The notes beneath the pieces were generated by a model. It was not told the origin of the DNA and searched no databases. It was given only the letters and a program-made list of their open reading frames with translations. This document shows, piece by piece, positions 1 through 11,712 of a stretch of DNA of 64,000 nt. Numbering within the stretch: the stretch's first letter is position 1; every line of letters starts with the position of its first letter. The stretch comes from Linnemannia elongata. Taxonomy: Eukaryota; Mortierellomycota; Mortierellomycetes; Mortierellales; Mortierellaceae. The position numbers and the translations under genes are program-made. The stretch spans positions 186,001-250,000 of the forward strand of contig JAXBDG010000023.1 in NCBI GenBank assembly GCA_036320915.1. Direction: 5' to 3'.

Positions 1-290
1 GAAAGGATTGCTCGAAATCAAAGGCTCCATGGCTAGAAAACAAGTCACACGCCACCAACGAAAATGGGGCTTAGTTCAGGCACCGACCAGGAGACAGGGA
101 CGAGTGCTGACTTGCTGGATGTCGCCACCAAAACTGCCGATGGTCAGTTTTAGATGAAGTTCATTTCAACCACTCCAATTGTGCCTTTTCTTTTCTTTGA
201 AAGGACTCTCTTGCAGTGACCAGGTTCCCTCATTTTTTCTTTTCTCTTTTTTTTTTTGCTACTGGTGCTGTACCATGTGAAAGGGACTTA
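1..290 (+). repeat. Copy 1 of the F-box-gene upstream repeat
   Basis: This stretch is a diverged copy of the region upstream of the intact F-box gene at 14,503. Shared words include ACACGCCACCAAC, GTTCAGGCACCGACC and TGTCGCCACCAAAAC, followed later by a GTGCTGT-CCATATGA-like block and a CACGTGTTTCTGACCA-like block. The same words occur at 11,580-11,712 and 14,085-14,320. It is followed directly by the remnant of the F-box gene's 3' end, so it is the promoter half of a deleted gene copy. Confidence 0.7.
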
Positions 291-295
291 CTCAT

Positions 296-694
296 GTGCT
301 TCTCACCAAGAACCTCGTGGCCGCAGGATCTAATCCTCCAGACGCACAAGGCGTGGCGACCGACTTAACCTTCAAAGACTCATGCCTTTCAGGTATCCTG
401 GCTGTCGAAGACACCACAACCGGACGGATCGAGTTCCTATCACATTGGTCCGGATTGACCAAATTTCCAGAGATTAACGGCTCATTCTCGGTTACGACCA
501 AGGAAGCAAGTGCAAGGATAGGCGAGCGCGAGGAGTACTGGTTCGAAACCATTTGTCAGATGTCACTTGGACCACATTATTGTCGCTTCCATGTAGCCGC
601 GCCTTTACAACTTGAGCTTACAGGATCGACTCTTCCGCGGTCAATAGCTATCCAAAAGTTATTAGGAGCTGCTGCAACGACGACCGGGCCTTGA
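296..694 (+). pseudogene. Remnant of F-box/LRR gene, C-terminal part only
   Basis: The reading frame matches the last quarter of the intact F-box/LRR protein at 14,503-16,401. The order of shared blocks is the same: a Cys-Leu-x-Gly-Ile/Leu-Leu-Ala block, Glu-Asp, Gly-x-x-x-Phe-Leu-Ser-x-Trp, a Gly-Ser-Phe block, then ARIGERE followed by Trp-Phe. The F-box and about 500 residues of LRR are missing, and the upstream repeat joins almost directly to this segment. Past about position 560 the similarity fades. It was probably made by internal deletion of a duplicated copy. It may be transcribed from the retained upstream region, but there is no F-box to bind Skp1. Confidence 0.65.
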
Positions 695-1766
695 TCCGGT
701 AGCTTTCGTTTAGTAAACGATGTCATGTCACTTGTAAGTGGTGCGGAGCGAAATAAAAGTGTATGCGAACCTTCTCATTTGCCTTCGCGCTCCGGGTACT
801 TAGGCATCTAGTCACTACTCTACTACGCGACTGTTTGATATGAGTTCTATTTTTCTTTCATCAATTGGTTCTTTTGGGTACCACACGTCAGTTCACTATG
901 CATAGCGTATGCAACGCCTTGTTGGATAGCAATACCGGGTCGCCGCCACCTCAGTCAGGAAATGTCTTCTGGAGCCATGTCGATAGTAAGTAGATTTTCA
1001 GGTACAATGGGGGAATCCACAAATGTGGGCGAAAAGCTCAACGACCTTCAACTTTGGTCAGTGAGCCAGCATCCCCTCTAGCTCCCCTTGACCGAGAATA
1101 TTGGACATCCTCAATCTCGTAACTTGCACATGTCCCCGCAGCTCTCTCGACTTTGTCAATTTACCCAACCGGCTCAAGTACCCTGGTCTACCCGCCAACA
1201 TATCGCCCAAAACAAGAACCCGCGAAAAGTGGCGTCGGCATCGCCTATATCGAGGATATCCCAAAGTTGCATAAGGTCGTTTGAATCATTATCGTCAAAT
1301 CGGAAGTCATCTCAGGTGAGAAAGACCTAAGTTCTCGAGGTAAACGTTTACGGTGTACTCCTTCAGTGATTCATGAAGGAAAAATTGTTCGCCATCGGTG
1401 CTGACAAGTATAAGAACTACGACAATTGCTCGTTTGAGATATTATGGTATGGACAATTCTGACCATTAAAGGGAAGCCGCATATGTCGATGGCCAGGGAC
1501 ATTGGAGAGAGTTTGCGGATACAGGGTAGAGTTGATATAAATAAAAAATACTTTTTGTGATAATGAATGAAAAGGACGGAAGAGGCGCCGTTGATACAAA
1601 CAGCCTTGCTGCAACATTTCCAAGTGATGTTGTGCCAAAATGATCCTCCTTGGTGGAACGTGGCCCTTGCCTAATTCACCCACCTTCACGCTTAACGAGA
1701 TATGAAATTGAAGATTTACTGCACTATATTCAAACGTGTCTGGTATTTTAGAATGTGATTTACTCC
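695..1766. other. Intergenic, no confident gene; possible decayed LRR around 1,015-1,330
   Basis: No open frame here has a recognisable product. Between about 1,015 and 1,330 the plus strand, read across several frames, gives leucine-rich snippets at roughly LRR spacing, as in a heavily frameshifted LRR gene. This is weak. Confidence 0.25.
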
Positions 1767-2015
1767 TTAGCTCCAGCATTGAGGGGTGCCTCCGATATTC
1801 TTGCAATTAGAGGTAAAGAAGCTGTATTTTTGTGGGGAGGGGAGACCGCAGCTACCGCCATCCCAATTTCCATCGGCAACATGACACACGTTCTGCGTGC
1901 GACGGGAATCGCCGCAAATGCACCAAATGGCCCAGGCATCGGCTTGGTGGCTGCTAACGATGACCAGAAGCACGACGACTGCGAGCAGGATGAGAAAAGG
2001 AGGCTTGAAAGACAT
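1767..2015 (-). CDS. Small secreted cysteine-rich protein
   Basis: The product is an 82-residue protein. Residues about 4-29 form a strong hydrophobic signal peptide (a Leu/Val-rich core ending near SSHQADA). The mature part of about 55 residues has six cysteines, at WCICG, NVCH, SCGL, NCKN and QCWS, enough for three disulfides. The start is the methionine before the hydrophobic core. An upstream in-frame start exists but would translate an A-tract as polylysine and put about 59 unlikely residues before the signal. No family is recognised. The size and cysteine content fit secreted effector-like or antimicrobial peptides of soil fungi, which is inference. On the gene's strand, a 35-nt A-tract lies about 85 bp upstream of the start. 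Confidence 0.7.
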   Translation of the reverse strand: MSFKPPFLILLAVVVLLVIVSSHQADAWAIWCICGDSRRTQNVCHVADGNWDGGSCGLPSPQKYSFFTSNCKNIGGTPQCWS

Positions 2016-2093
2016 TCTACTGTGGTGTAGTAAAGGAGGAAGAAATTGGTAAGAAACGATGCTTAACAATATCGAGAGTGAGAGTTCGAATGC

Positions 2094-2135
<42 letters not shown>

Positions 2136-3180
2136 TTGGATAGGTATTGGGGAGGATGAGATTATCGTATTGAAAGGGGGAGCCAGGATCAAGGGCTTCC
2201 TTTATATATCACTCCACTGCAAACTTGAAGATCGACTTCAAGTAGCTCCGGCGTGAGACCTTTTCCCACAGGGCGTTGTGGTATGCTACTCATAAGAACG
2301 CAAGTAACAAATTCCTTGGCCTAGGATTGGTCCGTAGCAGTAGCACATTTACCATGCAAACATCTTGAGCATCCGCAAATGTTATTTTTGCGCCACATCC
2401 TTTTGTCAAAAATCATTTGAGGGACCGGGCTGAGTGCCGGATCTGAGAAAAAAATCGATCAAACGAAGCCCCTTTGCCCATATCGGTGATTAGTGATAAC
2501 CAATAGAGATAAACACCGCCGCATACGTCTAGAAGGACAGGTCTTGGCCATGTCCTCATCACCTGCCAAAGCTAGGTAAACTCTCACAAGGGTACTCGTC
2601 ATCAAACCTGTAAACTTGGATCTCCACTACTCCCCACTAGAACAAACTTCCAGCCAAACTTCTCAGTTCTTAATGGTGACATCGTGCAACCACTAATAAG
2701 ATGATTGACAAAGATCGACCTGTTCTCTTGGCATCAGTACCAAGAGAACTCTGGAAAAAGGAGGCTGCAGAAAGACTGAAGCCGAGGTTCATACCCATCT
2801 TAAACAATTGTAGATCAGATAGGGTGGCGGGAGATTTTGTTTATTTATCCGTCCATGCGCATAAATTGCGCTCACATTTAGGTTCAGGGACGGGGCGTAG
2901 CAGAGACATTCTTTACCCGTTAGTCACGGCGACATTTAGCTGGAAACCAGGGATGAGGCGTAACTGAAATCTCCGTTTATCCATCTATCCCGGCTTTCTT
3001 TCGTAAATTGTATTTTTGTGTCTAGGTAGCAAATATCGCCTCTGTCCCACTATTCGTCGCGGATGTTCAAGTCATAGTTAGTCGACACGTCAATTCCTCA
3101 TAGACTTTATCCTTTGGGAACAAGTGCATCGTTTTTGTATTATTCGCGTTCATGTAGGACACGATCAAGATAAACGAGAA
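2016..3180. other. Intergenic; 35-nt homopolymer at 2,098-2,132
   Basis: This is the upstream region of the small secreted protein gene. It holds a run of 35 T (A on the gene strand) at 2,098-2,132, and nothing recognisable after that. The open frame at 2,701-2,967 has no recognisable motif and no support. Confidence 0.5.
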
Positions 3181-3344
3181 CTCGGTGTATCAGGAAGATA
3201 CTGATGCCCATCTCAGCCTAGGTCTCAAGTGCTTTGCTGATGATTGTGTTCCACATGACTATTCCAAGGCTGGAAAGAATAGGCAAAGCTCAGTCGTGCA
3301 GACATATATTCACACCATGCATATGAAGAACGCTCCTGCTGCAT

Positions 3345-3690
3345 GCTGTTGGGCGTCTGGTGATCACTGAAGGCGTTGTGCTCGTACGATGTCGAAAAGG
3401 GGGAAGAAATGGTCCAGAACAAGGTTCTAACCGTTTGATGGCAGAGGCGGTTAGTCGTGGAGAGATACAGTCGATCGCTGGTGTCGAGGAAGCGACCATG
3501 ATGTCCAGGAGTTTTGAGATCGCAAACATTTACATGGCTGTTGCAGGTATTGTGAAGAGTGCAGGTGGTGGTAATATTGCTGCTGCCAGGTCTGCTGCTG
3601 CCGATAGCTTGTGTGTTGTTGGCCCTTAGGAAATGTGAGGGTGAGAGAGCAACAGATGGTACAATAATGACAAGGACCACAACCACTCTT
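3345..3690. repeat. Dispersed repeat A, copy 1
   Basis: This block is repeated with high identity at 10,963-11,345. Shared stretches include TGGGCGTCTG, GGCGTTGTGCTCGTAC, ATGTCGAAAAGGGGGAAGA and a long stretch ending CAAGGACCACA. Homology stops where the helicase relic begins, at about 3,690. Both strands keep short open frames in one or both copies, so the coding status is undecided. Confidence 0.75.
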
Positions 3691-5460
3691 TGTTCACATC
3701 CTTGCCCAATGCGAACCTATAGATCCGGTTCGACTGTGGAATATTTTTTCGCGATGACCTGTCCAACGATCTCCCTCCAAAGGCCCGTGATGCTGTAAAC
3801 TCAGAGCAACTAAAAGAGTTTGCAAACCTGCGTGCGAATGCTGCTTTGATTCATATGCAAGCTCTTCTCAGGCAACGCGAAAAATCATTTCAAGACCTCC
3901 CGGGCATGCCGGATCCTAAAATTCTGAACCAAAATGCCCAAACTATCAGCTCATTAATCCAAGATGAGTTGAATTACCTGTTGCCTACCTTAGAAGAGCT
4001 TGCTATTATGATACAGTCCCTCAATGTGGATCAAAGAAAAGTACATGAAAGAATCAAACATGCACACGAGACAAACTCTTCGGAAGCATTCTTTATTGAC
4101 GTTCCTCCAGGTACAAGAAAAACCTTTCTGTACTCCACCATTCTGTCCGCGGTGCGATTAAATCACGATATAACCCTCGCGGTCGCTGGATTAGGGATTA
4201 CCGCATGGCTTCTACAAGGCGGAAGAACCGTGTACTCGCGACTCCAAGTCCCCATCCCTGCTCATGAGGACAGTGTTTGTAATATCAAACATGGATCCGA
4301 AACAGCCAATCTTCTCATTCGTGCCAAAGTCATTGTCTGGGGTGAAGCTGAACGACTCATGGATACGTTTTTGAGGCTATTGACCGTACGCTCCGAGACC
4401 TAATGAAGGTCGCCGATCCAGATAATATACATCGTCCCTTTGGGGGAAAAATCGTAGTTTTTGGTGGAGACTTTAGGCAAATACCTCCCGTTATTCAAAA
4501 ATGATGTAGAGAATACATTATTGAAGCTTGCCTTAAACGGTCTCCGCTCTGGCAGCATATTCAGCGTCTTTGCCTTTCCCCCAACATGCGCCTCCTCAAA
4601 AATGCCGCCGCCCCCGATATTAAAGCCCAGACCGAATACGCCACCTGGCTTCTCCAGGTAGGAGAAAGAACTATCCCTGGTCCGACTTTCGACAATGGTA
4701 TCTCGACTATTACCACTCTCACTCCTCAAATGGTTTTGCCAGTCGACGCAGATATTGATACTCTTATTGCAAAGGTCAATCCCGTTCTCAGACGCAATGT
4801 GGGTAATGCTCACTATCTCAACCACCGAGCAATCCTCTGCACAACAAACGACGAAGCTACACAGATCAATGACCGTATCATGGCAACCCTACAAGGACAA
4901 TCAGGTGAATTTTCTCAAGCGATTCGATTCTCGATAACGATAACAGCAAAATGAACGACCTCTTTCCTCTCGAGTTCCACAATGGACTAAAATCCTCAGC
5001 GCTCCTTCCTCACCATGTAAAGTTGACTGTGAGCTGTCCCATGCTCTTGAGAAACCTTATGCCAGAAGATGGCCTTTGCAATGGCACACGTCCCATATGC
5101 ACCTCGCTTTCCCACTACGTTTTAGGCGCTACTATCATTACTGGAACACATGCAGGCGAACCTGTATTTCTTCCGCACGTTCCCATCTATCCTTCCGATC
5201 TCGACATGCCTTTCAAGTTTCGACGTCTTCAGTTCCCCGTTCGGCCGGCCTTTGCAGTAACCATTAACAAGGCGCAAGGGCAAACATTGGACACTGTTGG
5301 CGTCTATCTCAAGAAGCCGGTATTTTCTCACGGCCAATTATATGTTGCTCTATCCAGAGTAACAAGCTATGCCAATGTGCATGTATTGCTCGAGAACCAA
5401 GACGCCAATACACCACCCGGATGTACAACAAATGTGGTGTATCCAAAGATTCTTGCCTGA
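3690..5460 (+). pseudogene. Decayed PIF1-like helicase of Helitron type
   Basis: Several frames in sequence give the helicase domain of Helitron-encoded or stand-alone PIF1-like proteins. First comes a segment with LWNIF, frameshifted in a T-run near 3,750. A degraded Walker A follows (PPGTRKTF, where the family has a Gly-Lys-Thr core). The Asp-Glu box is altered to GEAE near 4,340, then come [14 protein letters not shown] near 4,455-4,500, MRLLKN, and finally INKAQGQTLDTVG plus GQLYVALSRVTS near 5,265-5,370. The frame changes near 4,375, a stop lies near 4,503 and another near 4,953. No Rep/HUH nuclease was found upstream, so this is a 3' fragment. It would unwind DNA for rolling-circle transposition if intact, but it is dead. 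Confidence 0.85.
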
Positions 5461-7001
5461 ACGATCCCCACTTCTCCACACAAAAAAAAAATTTGAGATG
5501 TATGACGTGTGATTGTCATATCTTCTCTGTGACTCGCCTTAGTACTTCTTACCACCCCTTAATGCTCCCTCGACCCTGCCGAATCTCGCGTCATTATTGT
5601 GTAGTGTTTATAGTAAAATCAATCGGTCAATGCTTTGCCTCTATCAATACAAACCAAGTGGCCAGTGCTCCACTAAGTGTTCAAAGGGTACTCTCGTTCA
5701 CATCCACCAATTCTTCCCCAGCCAAGCGCTGCCATTTAAGCGAAAAATGACCTTGATTTCAGATTTAGTACAGTAAATCTCTCCACCACGCATTAGGAAA
5801 AAATGCAGATGATTGAGCAGGCGACATGGTGAGCTTAATTGTTCTAAAGCGTCGCTTACCTACAATCCAACCAATGAACCTACCTCATTGTGCCGAGAAA
5901 AATATGTACAGCGATTGAATTAGGAAGTCTAACGATGTCGCCGTAGTTGTCGATGCGAGATAAGTGTTCATAAAACCAATAAACCAGAAACTCCTTATTT
6001 CCTCGTCCACTCATCACTCCTTCGTCGTATCGTTCCCGTTTCGTAGCTTGGAGCACACTAATATTCATACCAGGGCTGATATGAGTGGCAACATCCATTT
6101 AAGTCGATTGAATCAATTAGAGTGTTTCCTGACGCAGTAGATATAAACACAATAACATGGGACGCTGCAATGAGCCTAACGTTACTTCCGTAAAGTTGTA
6201 GTAATGACCATCATTTCCGACAGTGAAATAGCGCTTCGACCACTTCGGCACGAAGCCATCCCCCCAGTGAACACGACTAAGAAAAAAATACGATTCTAGG
6301 CTCACTCGCCTCCACATCTAATGAAAAGTAGATGACGCACGGTCCACCTATTGCTTGAATGGCCTTGTTTCAGCCAGCCGACGATATGCACGTCCCCTTT
6401 AGCGGCCAATAGCTGCTTGTGTTTTTTTGTGGCAATAGTCTCCGGGTGTTCGCAATGGGTATACTATGGAAAAAATGAACTTTGGGGGGTGCACGGGCTA
6501 GCTTAGCCTGTATTCGCGGACATAGTGGACGGAGATATGATGAGACAGTCTTACTCAAGTTCCCTTTTGACTAAACAGTAGGACAAGAATGGGCACCATG
6601 CACTGGCCAAGATTACTCTCAATATCTTTGTATGTCAGGGACCATATTGTATCTATCTGTATTTACGGCATTGCGGTTCTGACACCAAAGGCAAAGAGGC
6701 AGTTCAATGCAAACAACCTAATAGGAAAACACAGGTCAAGCGAGCAGGAAAGAACGTAAGTTATTACCATAAGTAGAAGCACCTGCAGTGTGCCTCCCTT
6801 TACCTTGATTAGAAAACGATATATAAGTTGTTCTCCTTTGTCTTTCTCTTCCTCCCCTTTGTTGGTTGTGTATGTTCACTTTCAAGACTAAATTGTTGAC
6901 GACAAGTTGCTGCCTCCATTCCATCTCGCCGCCACTCACATCCCTTCTCTCATCACAACCATCACACATATCCTCAGCATGTAATTCCCCACTTCCTCGT
7001 T
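5461..7001. other. Intergenic, nothing recognised
   Basis: Short open frames on both strands show no domain, signal or similarity to other parts of the window. The last few hundred bases are pyrimidine-rich (6,840-6,990), as is usual for the promoter and 5' leader of the ABC transporter gene that follows. Confidence 0.5.
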
Positions 7002-7094
7002 ATGACTCGAGCATCTGCACGTTGCCATCTCTGCCCGTCAGTCACATCTTTAACATCTAGATCGCATCCACTCCATCGCTTACACACAAGAAGC

Positions 7095-10000
7095 ATGGCG
7101 TCCTCTTGCGAAGTCGATCCTATTGGTTGCATGCTCAAAACGCGCTCATTAGACTCTCGTTTGTACAAGCGCGCTCCTCCCCCTTCTAAAGGGTCATCCG
7201 ACAAGGTCATTATCATTGTCTTGGCGACTGTGGGCTCATTGCTGTTCATTCTGGCCCTAGCAGTCTTCTATTGTTGCGTGCGTAAACGACGCGCTTATCA
7301 GAGGATTGATCGGCTCCAGCGTTTCCTGCCCACGGTCATGGATCAAGAGAAGACTAACTTGTATTTCCAGAGGCAGGGCTCTTCCACGACTTGGGTTGGT
7401 ACCGATGCTCCATCAAAGGAACTGTCACCACCTTCAAACGTCCATCACAAAACGCGGTCAACTCCGATTGCTCTCACAAAGGACATGCCATGGCTGCTAG
7501 AGCATGATACGTCCTTGGGACAGTTCCAAGATGTCCCTCTCGTCCCTGAGGAGACTGTCGTTGAGACCAAGATACCTGGGCCGAGACGATCCTTGTTTGG
7601 CAGACCTGCTCGTACTCGAGCTGCCATGGCCGCGACCCCTGCCCTTATCAAGAGCTCATTATACGGATGCGTCAGTTTGAACAAGCATAATAGTCAGAGC
7701 TCCTCCAACAGCCGCACCGATCCCATGGTTGAAGAAGACGAGAACCATCTGGCCGAGTTTGCAGAAGGTGAGAGCCTCATCGCGCCGAATCAATCCCCCG
7801 ACGTCTCTCATTTCAAGGAGAAGAGGAATAGCGCGGCTGCATCAGCCTCAGACTTTGTACAAAAGGAGTACAAGAAGCCAACAACGTTCAAGGAGCTCTA
7901 TGAGAGCTGGAAGCGCCTTTTGCCATATATCTGGCCGTCCAGCTCGCGGAGACTTCAGGGCCATATTATGCTCTGTCTGGGTCTGCTGGTCGCCGGAAGA
8001 ATCGTGAACGTACTTGTGCCTCGGCAGGTTGCAAATGTGGTCAATGCGCTGAAAATGGTCGCGGAGGAGAACCCCGGGGGGATGGACAAGAACGGCAGCC
8101 CTCGATTCGTCTGGAAGGATGTTATGGTGTTTATTGCGCTCAAGGGACTTCAAGGCGAACTCGGTGTTATCGACACCTTTCAGGATTTGCTGTGGATTCC
8201 TGTGGGACAGTTCAATACACGCGAGCTGGCTGTCAAGTTGTTTGAGCACCTGCTCAACCTCTCCTTGCGATTCCACCTTAACCGCAAGACGGGCGAGCTG
8301 TTGCGCATCCAAGGTAATGATCGGCGGTATGGCACTGAGGGAGAATGCGAGATAAATGCCAGACGGGAATCCAATACTAACACACTTGCTATGCCCTTCA
8401 ATTTAGACCGCGGTGTGTTATCAATTGAGACGCTGCTCTCCACACTATTGTTCAACATCTTTCCTTGCTTGGTCGACGTTGCGGTTGCCTGCTTTATCTT
8501 TACGTACTCTTTCGACATTTTCTTTGGACTCATTGTCGGAGTTACCATGATCTGTTACATCTACGTCACCATTCTCATGACGGACTGGAGGATGCGCTAT
8601 CGCCGAGAATCGAACGATTTGGAAAATGCAGTGGAGGCGCGTGCAGTCGACTGTTTGCTCAACTACGAGACGATCAAGCTCTTTGCGACAGAGGATTTCG
8701 AGTCCCAAAAGTATACGGACGCCATCCACGCGTTCCAGAAGGCTGACCGCAAATCGCTATACACACTGGTTATCCTCAACACGATTCTCAACGTCGTGAT
8801 TCAGGGAGGTTTGGCAGCTGGATGTTTGCTCTGCGCCCAAAGAGTCACTCAGAAGGAGATGACGGTTAGCGATTTTATCATGTACTATGCATACATCCTT
8901 CAGCTCTATGCACCGCTCGACCGGTTTGGCACTTCCTACCGATTTTTGCAGGTGAGTCTTTGTATAATTGTTCTACATTAGTGTGGTGTAAAGCGCGATG
9001 GGATGACACTAACGACCTATACTTTCGCTCTTGGCTTTGCTAGAAAAACTTTGTAGACATGGAAATGATGCTGGATGTGCTCAAGGAGCCAGTCGAGATT
9101 CAAGACAACCCCAATGCTAAGCCGCTGGTGATATCTGGCGGGGAAGTTGTTTTTGGTACGTATGCATGAACACAAACAACAAACCCCGCCCCGTGAAAAA
9201 GAAGTAAACGGCGTACTGGACCTAACTTAATTTCATATTCATACCCTATTTTTTTAATCTTTCAAACACAGAAAACGTTTCCTTCGGCTACAAACCTCAG
9301 GATCTGGATCTCAAGTCTGTGTCGTTCAAGATCCCACCTGGCAAGAAACTGGCCTTGGTTGGTCCCTCGGGTGGCGGAAAGTCCACGATCATGCGCCTGC
9401 TCTTTCGATTTTATGACCCAACGCAGGGCAGGATCCTGATTGACGGTCAGGATATCAAGAATGTAACGCAGTCCAGTCTGAGAAAGTGGATTGGAATTGT
9501 GCCGCAGGATACGGCGCTATTTAACCAGACGATCGAGTACAACATTGATTATGGGCAGATTGGGCAGGACCAGAAGTCTGCAAAATCGGGACATGGGGGA
9601 AGGCACAACATAGCATATGCTACAGAGGGCGAGGATACTGATTATTCGGACGACGAGGGCTTGGAAGTTGACGAGCGCGTTCAGACGGCTGCTGAGGCCG
9701 CACAGATACACGAAATTGTCAGCCGCTTCCCGGACGGATACGCCACTCGTGTAGGAGAGCGCGGACTGCGTCTGTCCGGCGGAGAGAAGCAACGAATCGC
9801 CATTGCTCGAACCATCCTAAAGAACCCACCGATCTTGCTCTTGGACGAAGCGACAAGTGCCTTGGACACCCATACGGAACGAGAGATCCAGAACTCGCTC
9901 GAAACAACCTCCAAGGGCAGGACGACTCTCATTATTGCGCATCGTTTGTCAACAATTGTGGGTGCGGACAAAATCTTGGTGATTCAGAGGGGTGAGATCG

Positions 10001-10224
10001 CAGAGCAGGGTAACCATGCGGAACTCATGCTGGCCGGAGGAATCTATGCCTCCATGTGGATACAACAGCTTCGTGAGGACCAAGCACCTGTCGGAGGCAG
10101 CGATACGAGGGAGAAGGAATCGTACACGGACGAGGAGGACTCGGACGAGGTGGACTTTCCACTTGACCACGCTTCCCCACTCTTTCCGTCTCACCATTTC
10201 TTGGCCCCCTCATCCTACCGGTAG
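7095..10224 (+). CDS. ABC half-transporter, ABCB6/HMT1-like (exons 7095-8313, 8407-8951, 9044-9155, 9272-10224)
   Basis: The spliced product is 942 residues, all exons in frame. One membrane segment lies at residues 37-61. A disordered linker of about 190 residues is followed by the six-helix ABC domain (with RIQDRG created by splicing at 8313/8407) and one nucleotide-binding domain. That domain has Walker [10 protein letters not shown] near residue 656, signature LSGGEKQR near 793, Walker B ILLLDEAT near 813 and the H-loop IIAHRLST. The family moves heavy-metal, phytochelatin, porphyrin or related conjugates across vacuolar or mitochondrial membranes; the substrate here is unknown. The first intron (93 bp, branch TACTAAC at 8375) has no stop and keeps the frame, so intron retention would add 31 residues. 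Family members usually have a multi-helix N-terminal domain, whereas here there is one helix. An acidic insert sits before the signature. An upstream ATG at 7002 is an alternative start (973 residues). Confidence 0.88.
8314..8406 (+). other. Frame-preserving intron 1 of the ABC transporter
   Basis: GTAATG donor, TACTAAC branch site at 8375-8381 and TTTAG acceptor; 93 bp with no in-frame stop. Removing it restores the family motif RIQDRG. Confidence 0.85.
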
Positions 10225-10960
10225 CATACACCACTGTAGTGCTTTTCCTCTCCCACCCCCCTCACTTCACAGAGTTATCACTATCCCTAATTAGTATTAA
10301 CACGTATAATGCTGTCACTCTCACGACTGAACCCTTGTCCAGTTCTATGGTCTCAGTGCCGGTGAATGTCGATGTCATCAGTCCAACGGCTGGTATCGAA
10401 AGTACCTATGGGGATGATCCACCTCTCGGAACTATCATGCTGACGAGGAAGTCAAGAGTGCTTTAACCCAGTTCGACAAACTTTTTCTGGGCGATCACGG
10501 CGTCTGCCATTAACGCTCTAATTCCTTTCGAGTATCGCGGTTATCAAGTGGAGCCGAAGATATGAAGGCTCAAACCTATATGTGTTATTTTCTTTTAATG
10601 TATAAAGAGAAAATGAAAATAAATTCTGCTCAGGCACCAGATCTATCCCTTATCTTCAAGATGTGAGCCAGGGTACCAGGAGACAAAAGGGTGGGTAGAC
10701 AAACAAAAAAACCAAAGGCGGGACATATATGGTCCTGGCCCTTGAGTAATACGCTTGAGCCTCCATATCTTCGGCTCCGCTAGATATTATCCGTCGGCCC
10801 ACGACCATACACACTAGGGTTCAAAACTGCCCCAATGATTGCAACTTTATAACTCTTCCGATCACCATGCTCTCCAGGACAGAGGTAGCGCCTTTTTATT
10901 CACATTCAATAGCCCTACCAATGTTGTGCGCCGGTACCAAGTTTGGCATGTCAATCTTGC
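10225..10960. other. Intergenic, nothing recognised
   Basis: This is the 3' flank of the ABC transporter gene. An AT-rich stretch at 10,590-10,630 with AATAAA-like words may hold its polyadenylation site. No coding frame is supported. Confidence 0.4.
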
Positions 10961-10962
10961 AT

Positions 10963-11345
10963 TCTTGTTGGGCGTCTGATGATCACAGAAGGCGTTGTGC
11001 TCGTACAATGTCGAAAAGGGGGAAGAGATGGCCCAGAACAAGGGGCTAACAGTTTGGTGGCAGAGGCGGTTAGTCATGGAGAGATGCAGTCGATCGCTGG
11101 TGTTGAGGAAAGGACCGATGATGCCCAGGCGTTCTAGGATCTCAAACATTTACATCGCTGTCGCAGCTATTGTGAAGAGTGCAGGTGGTGGTAATATTGC
11201 TGCTGTTCGCTGTAGAGATAATGATAGTTGTTTGTTTGTTGCTGCTGCCAGGTCTGCTGATGCCGACAGCTTGTGTGTTGTTGGCCCTTAGGAAATGTGA
11301 GGGTGAGAGGGCAACAGATGGCACAAGAATGACAAGGACCACAGC
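10963..11345. repeat. Dispersed repeat A, copy 2
   Basis: Second copy of the block at 3,345-3,690, with the same boundaries. It carries a 40-odd-bp insertion relative to copy 1 around 11,205-11,250 (GTTTGTTTGTTGCTGCTG-type sequence), which looks like microsatellite growth or a small duplication. Confidence 0.75.
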
Positions 11346-11579
11346 CACTTCTTTTTGTTTCCTTGAACTAGATCGTCCCTTAAGGGTTTCTGAAGTCTTA
11401 TTTTACGGACACCTACTGCAAGAGCCTCCATGGATCAACACGGAAAGTGGATCTGATCATACCCTCAGATGAAGATCTTGCTAATGTAACCGACATCACT
11501 GAATCTGAGGATGATCTTGATTCAGATGCAAAATGAACAATAACAATCGCCTTAATCTTCTGCATCCCTTCAAAACCAA

Positions 11580-11712
11580 AGGTTCGAAAGGAGTGTTCGA
11601 AATCAATTTCTGCCATGGACACCATGTTAGAAAACAAGTCACACGCCACCAACAAAATGGGGTTTGGTTCAAGCACCGAATAGGAGAAAGGGACAAAGAT
11701 TGACTGGCTCAC
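11580..11712 (+). repeat. Copy 2 of the F-box-gene upstream repeat
   Basis: It matches positions 1-120 closely (GAAATCAA, CCATGG, AGAAAACAAGTCACAC, GCCACCAAC, ATGGGG, CACCGA, TGACTGGCT). No F-box coding sequence follows, so this is an orphan promoter fragment. The rest of 11,350-12,190 shows nothing recognisable. Confidence 0.65.

Noticed and set aside
10796..10840. Possible 5S rRNA start (ACGACCATAC)
   Set aside because: The following sequence does not match 5S rRNA or its internal promoter.
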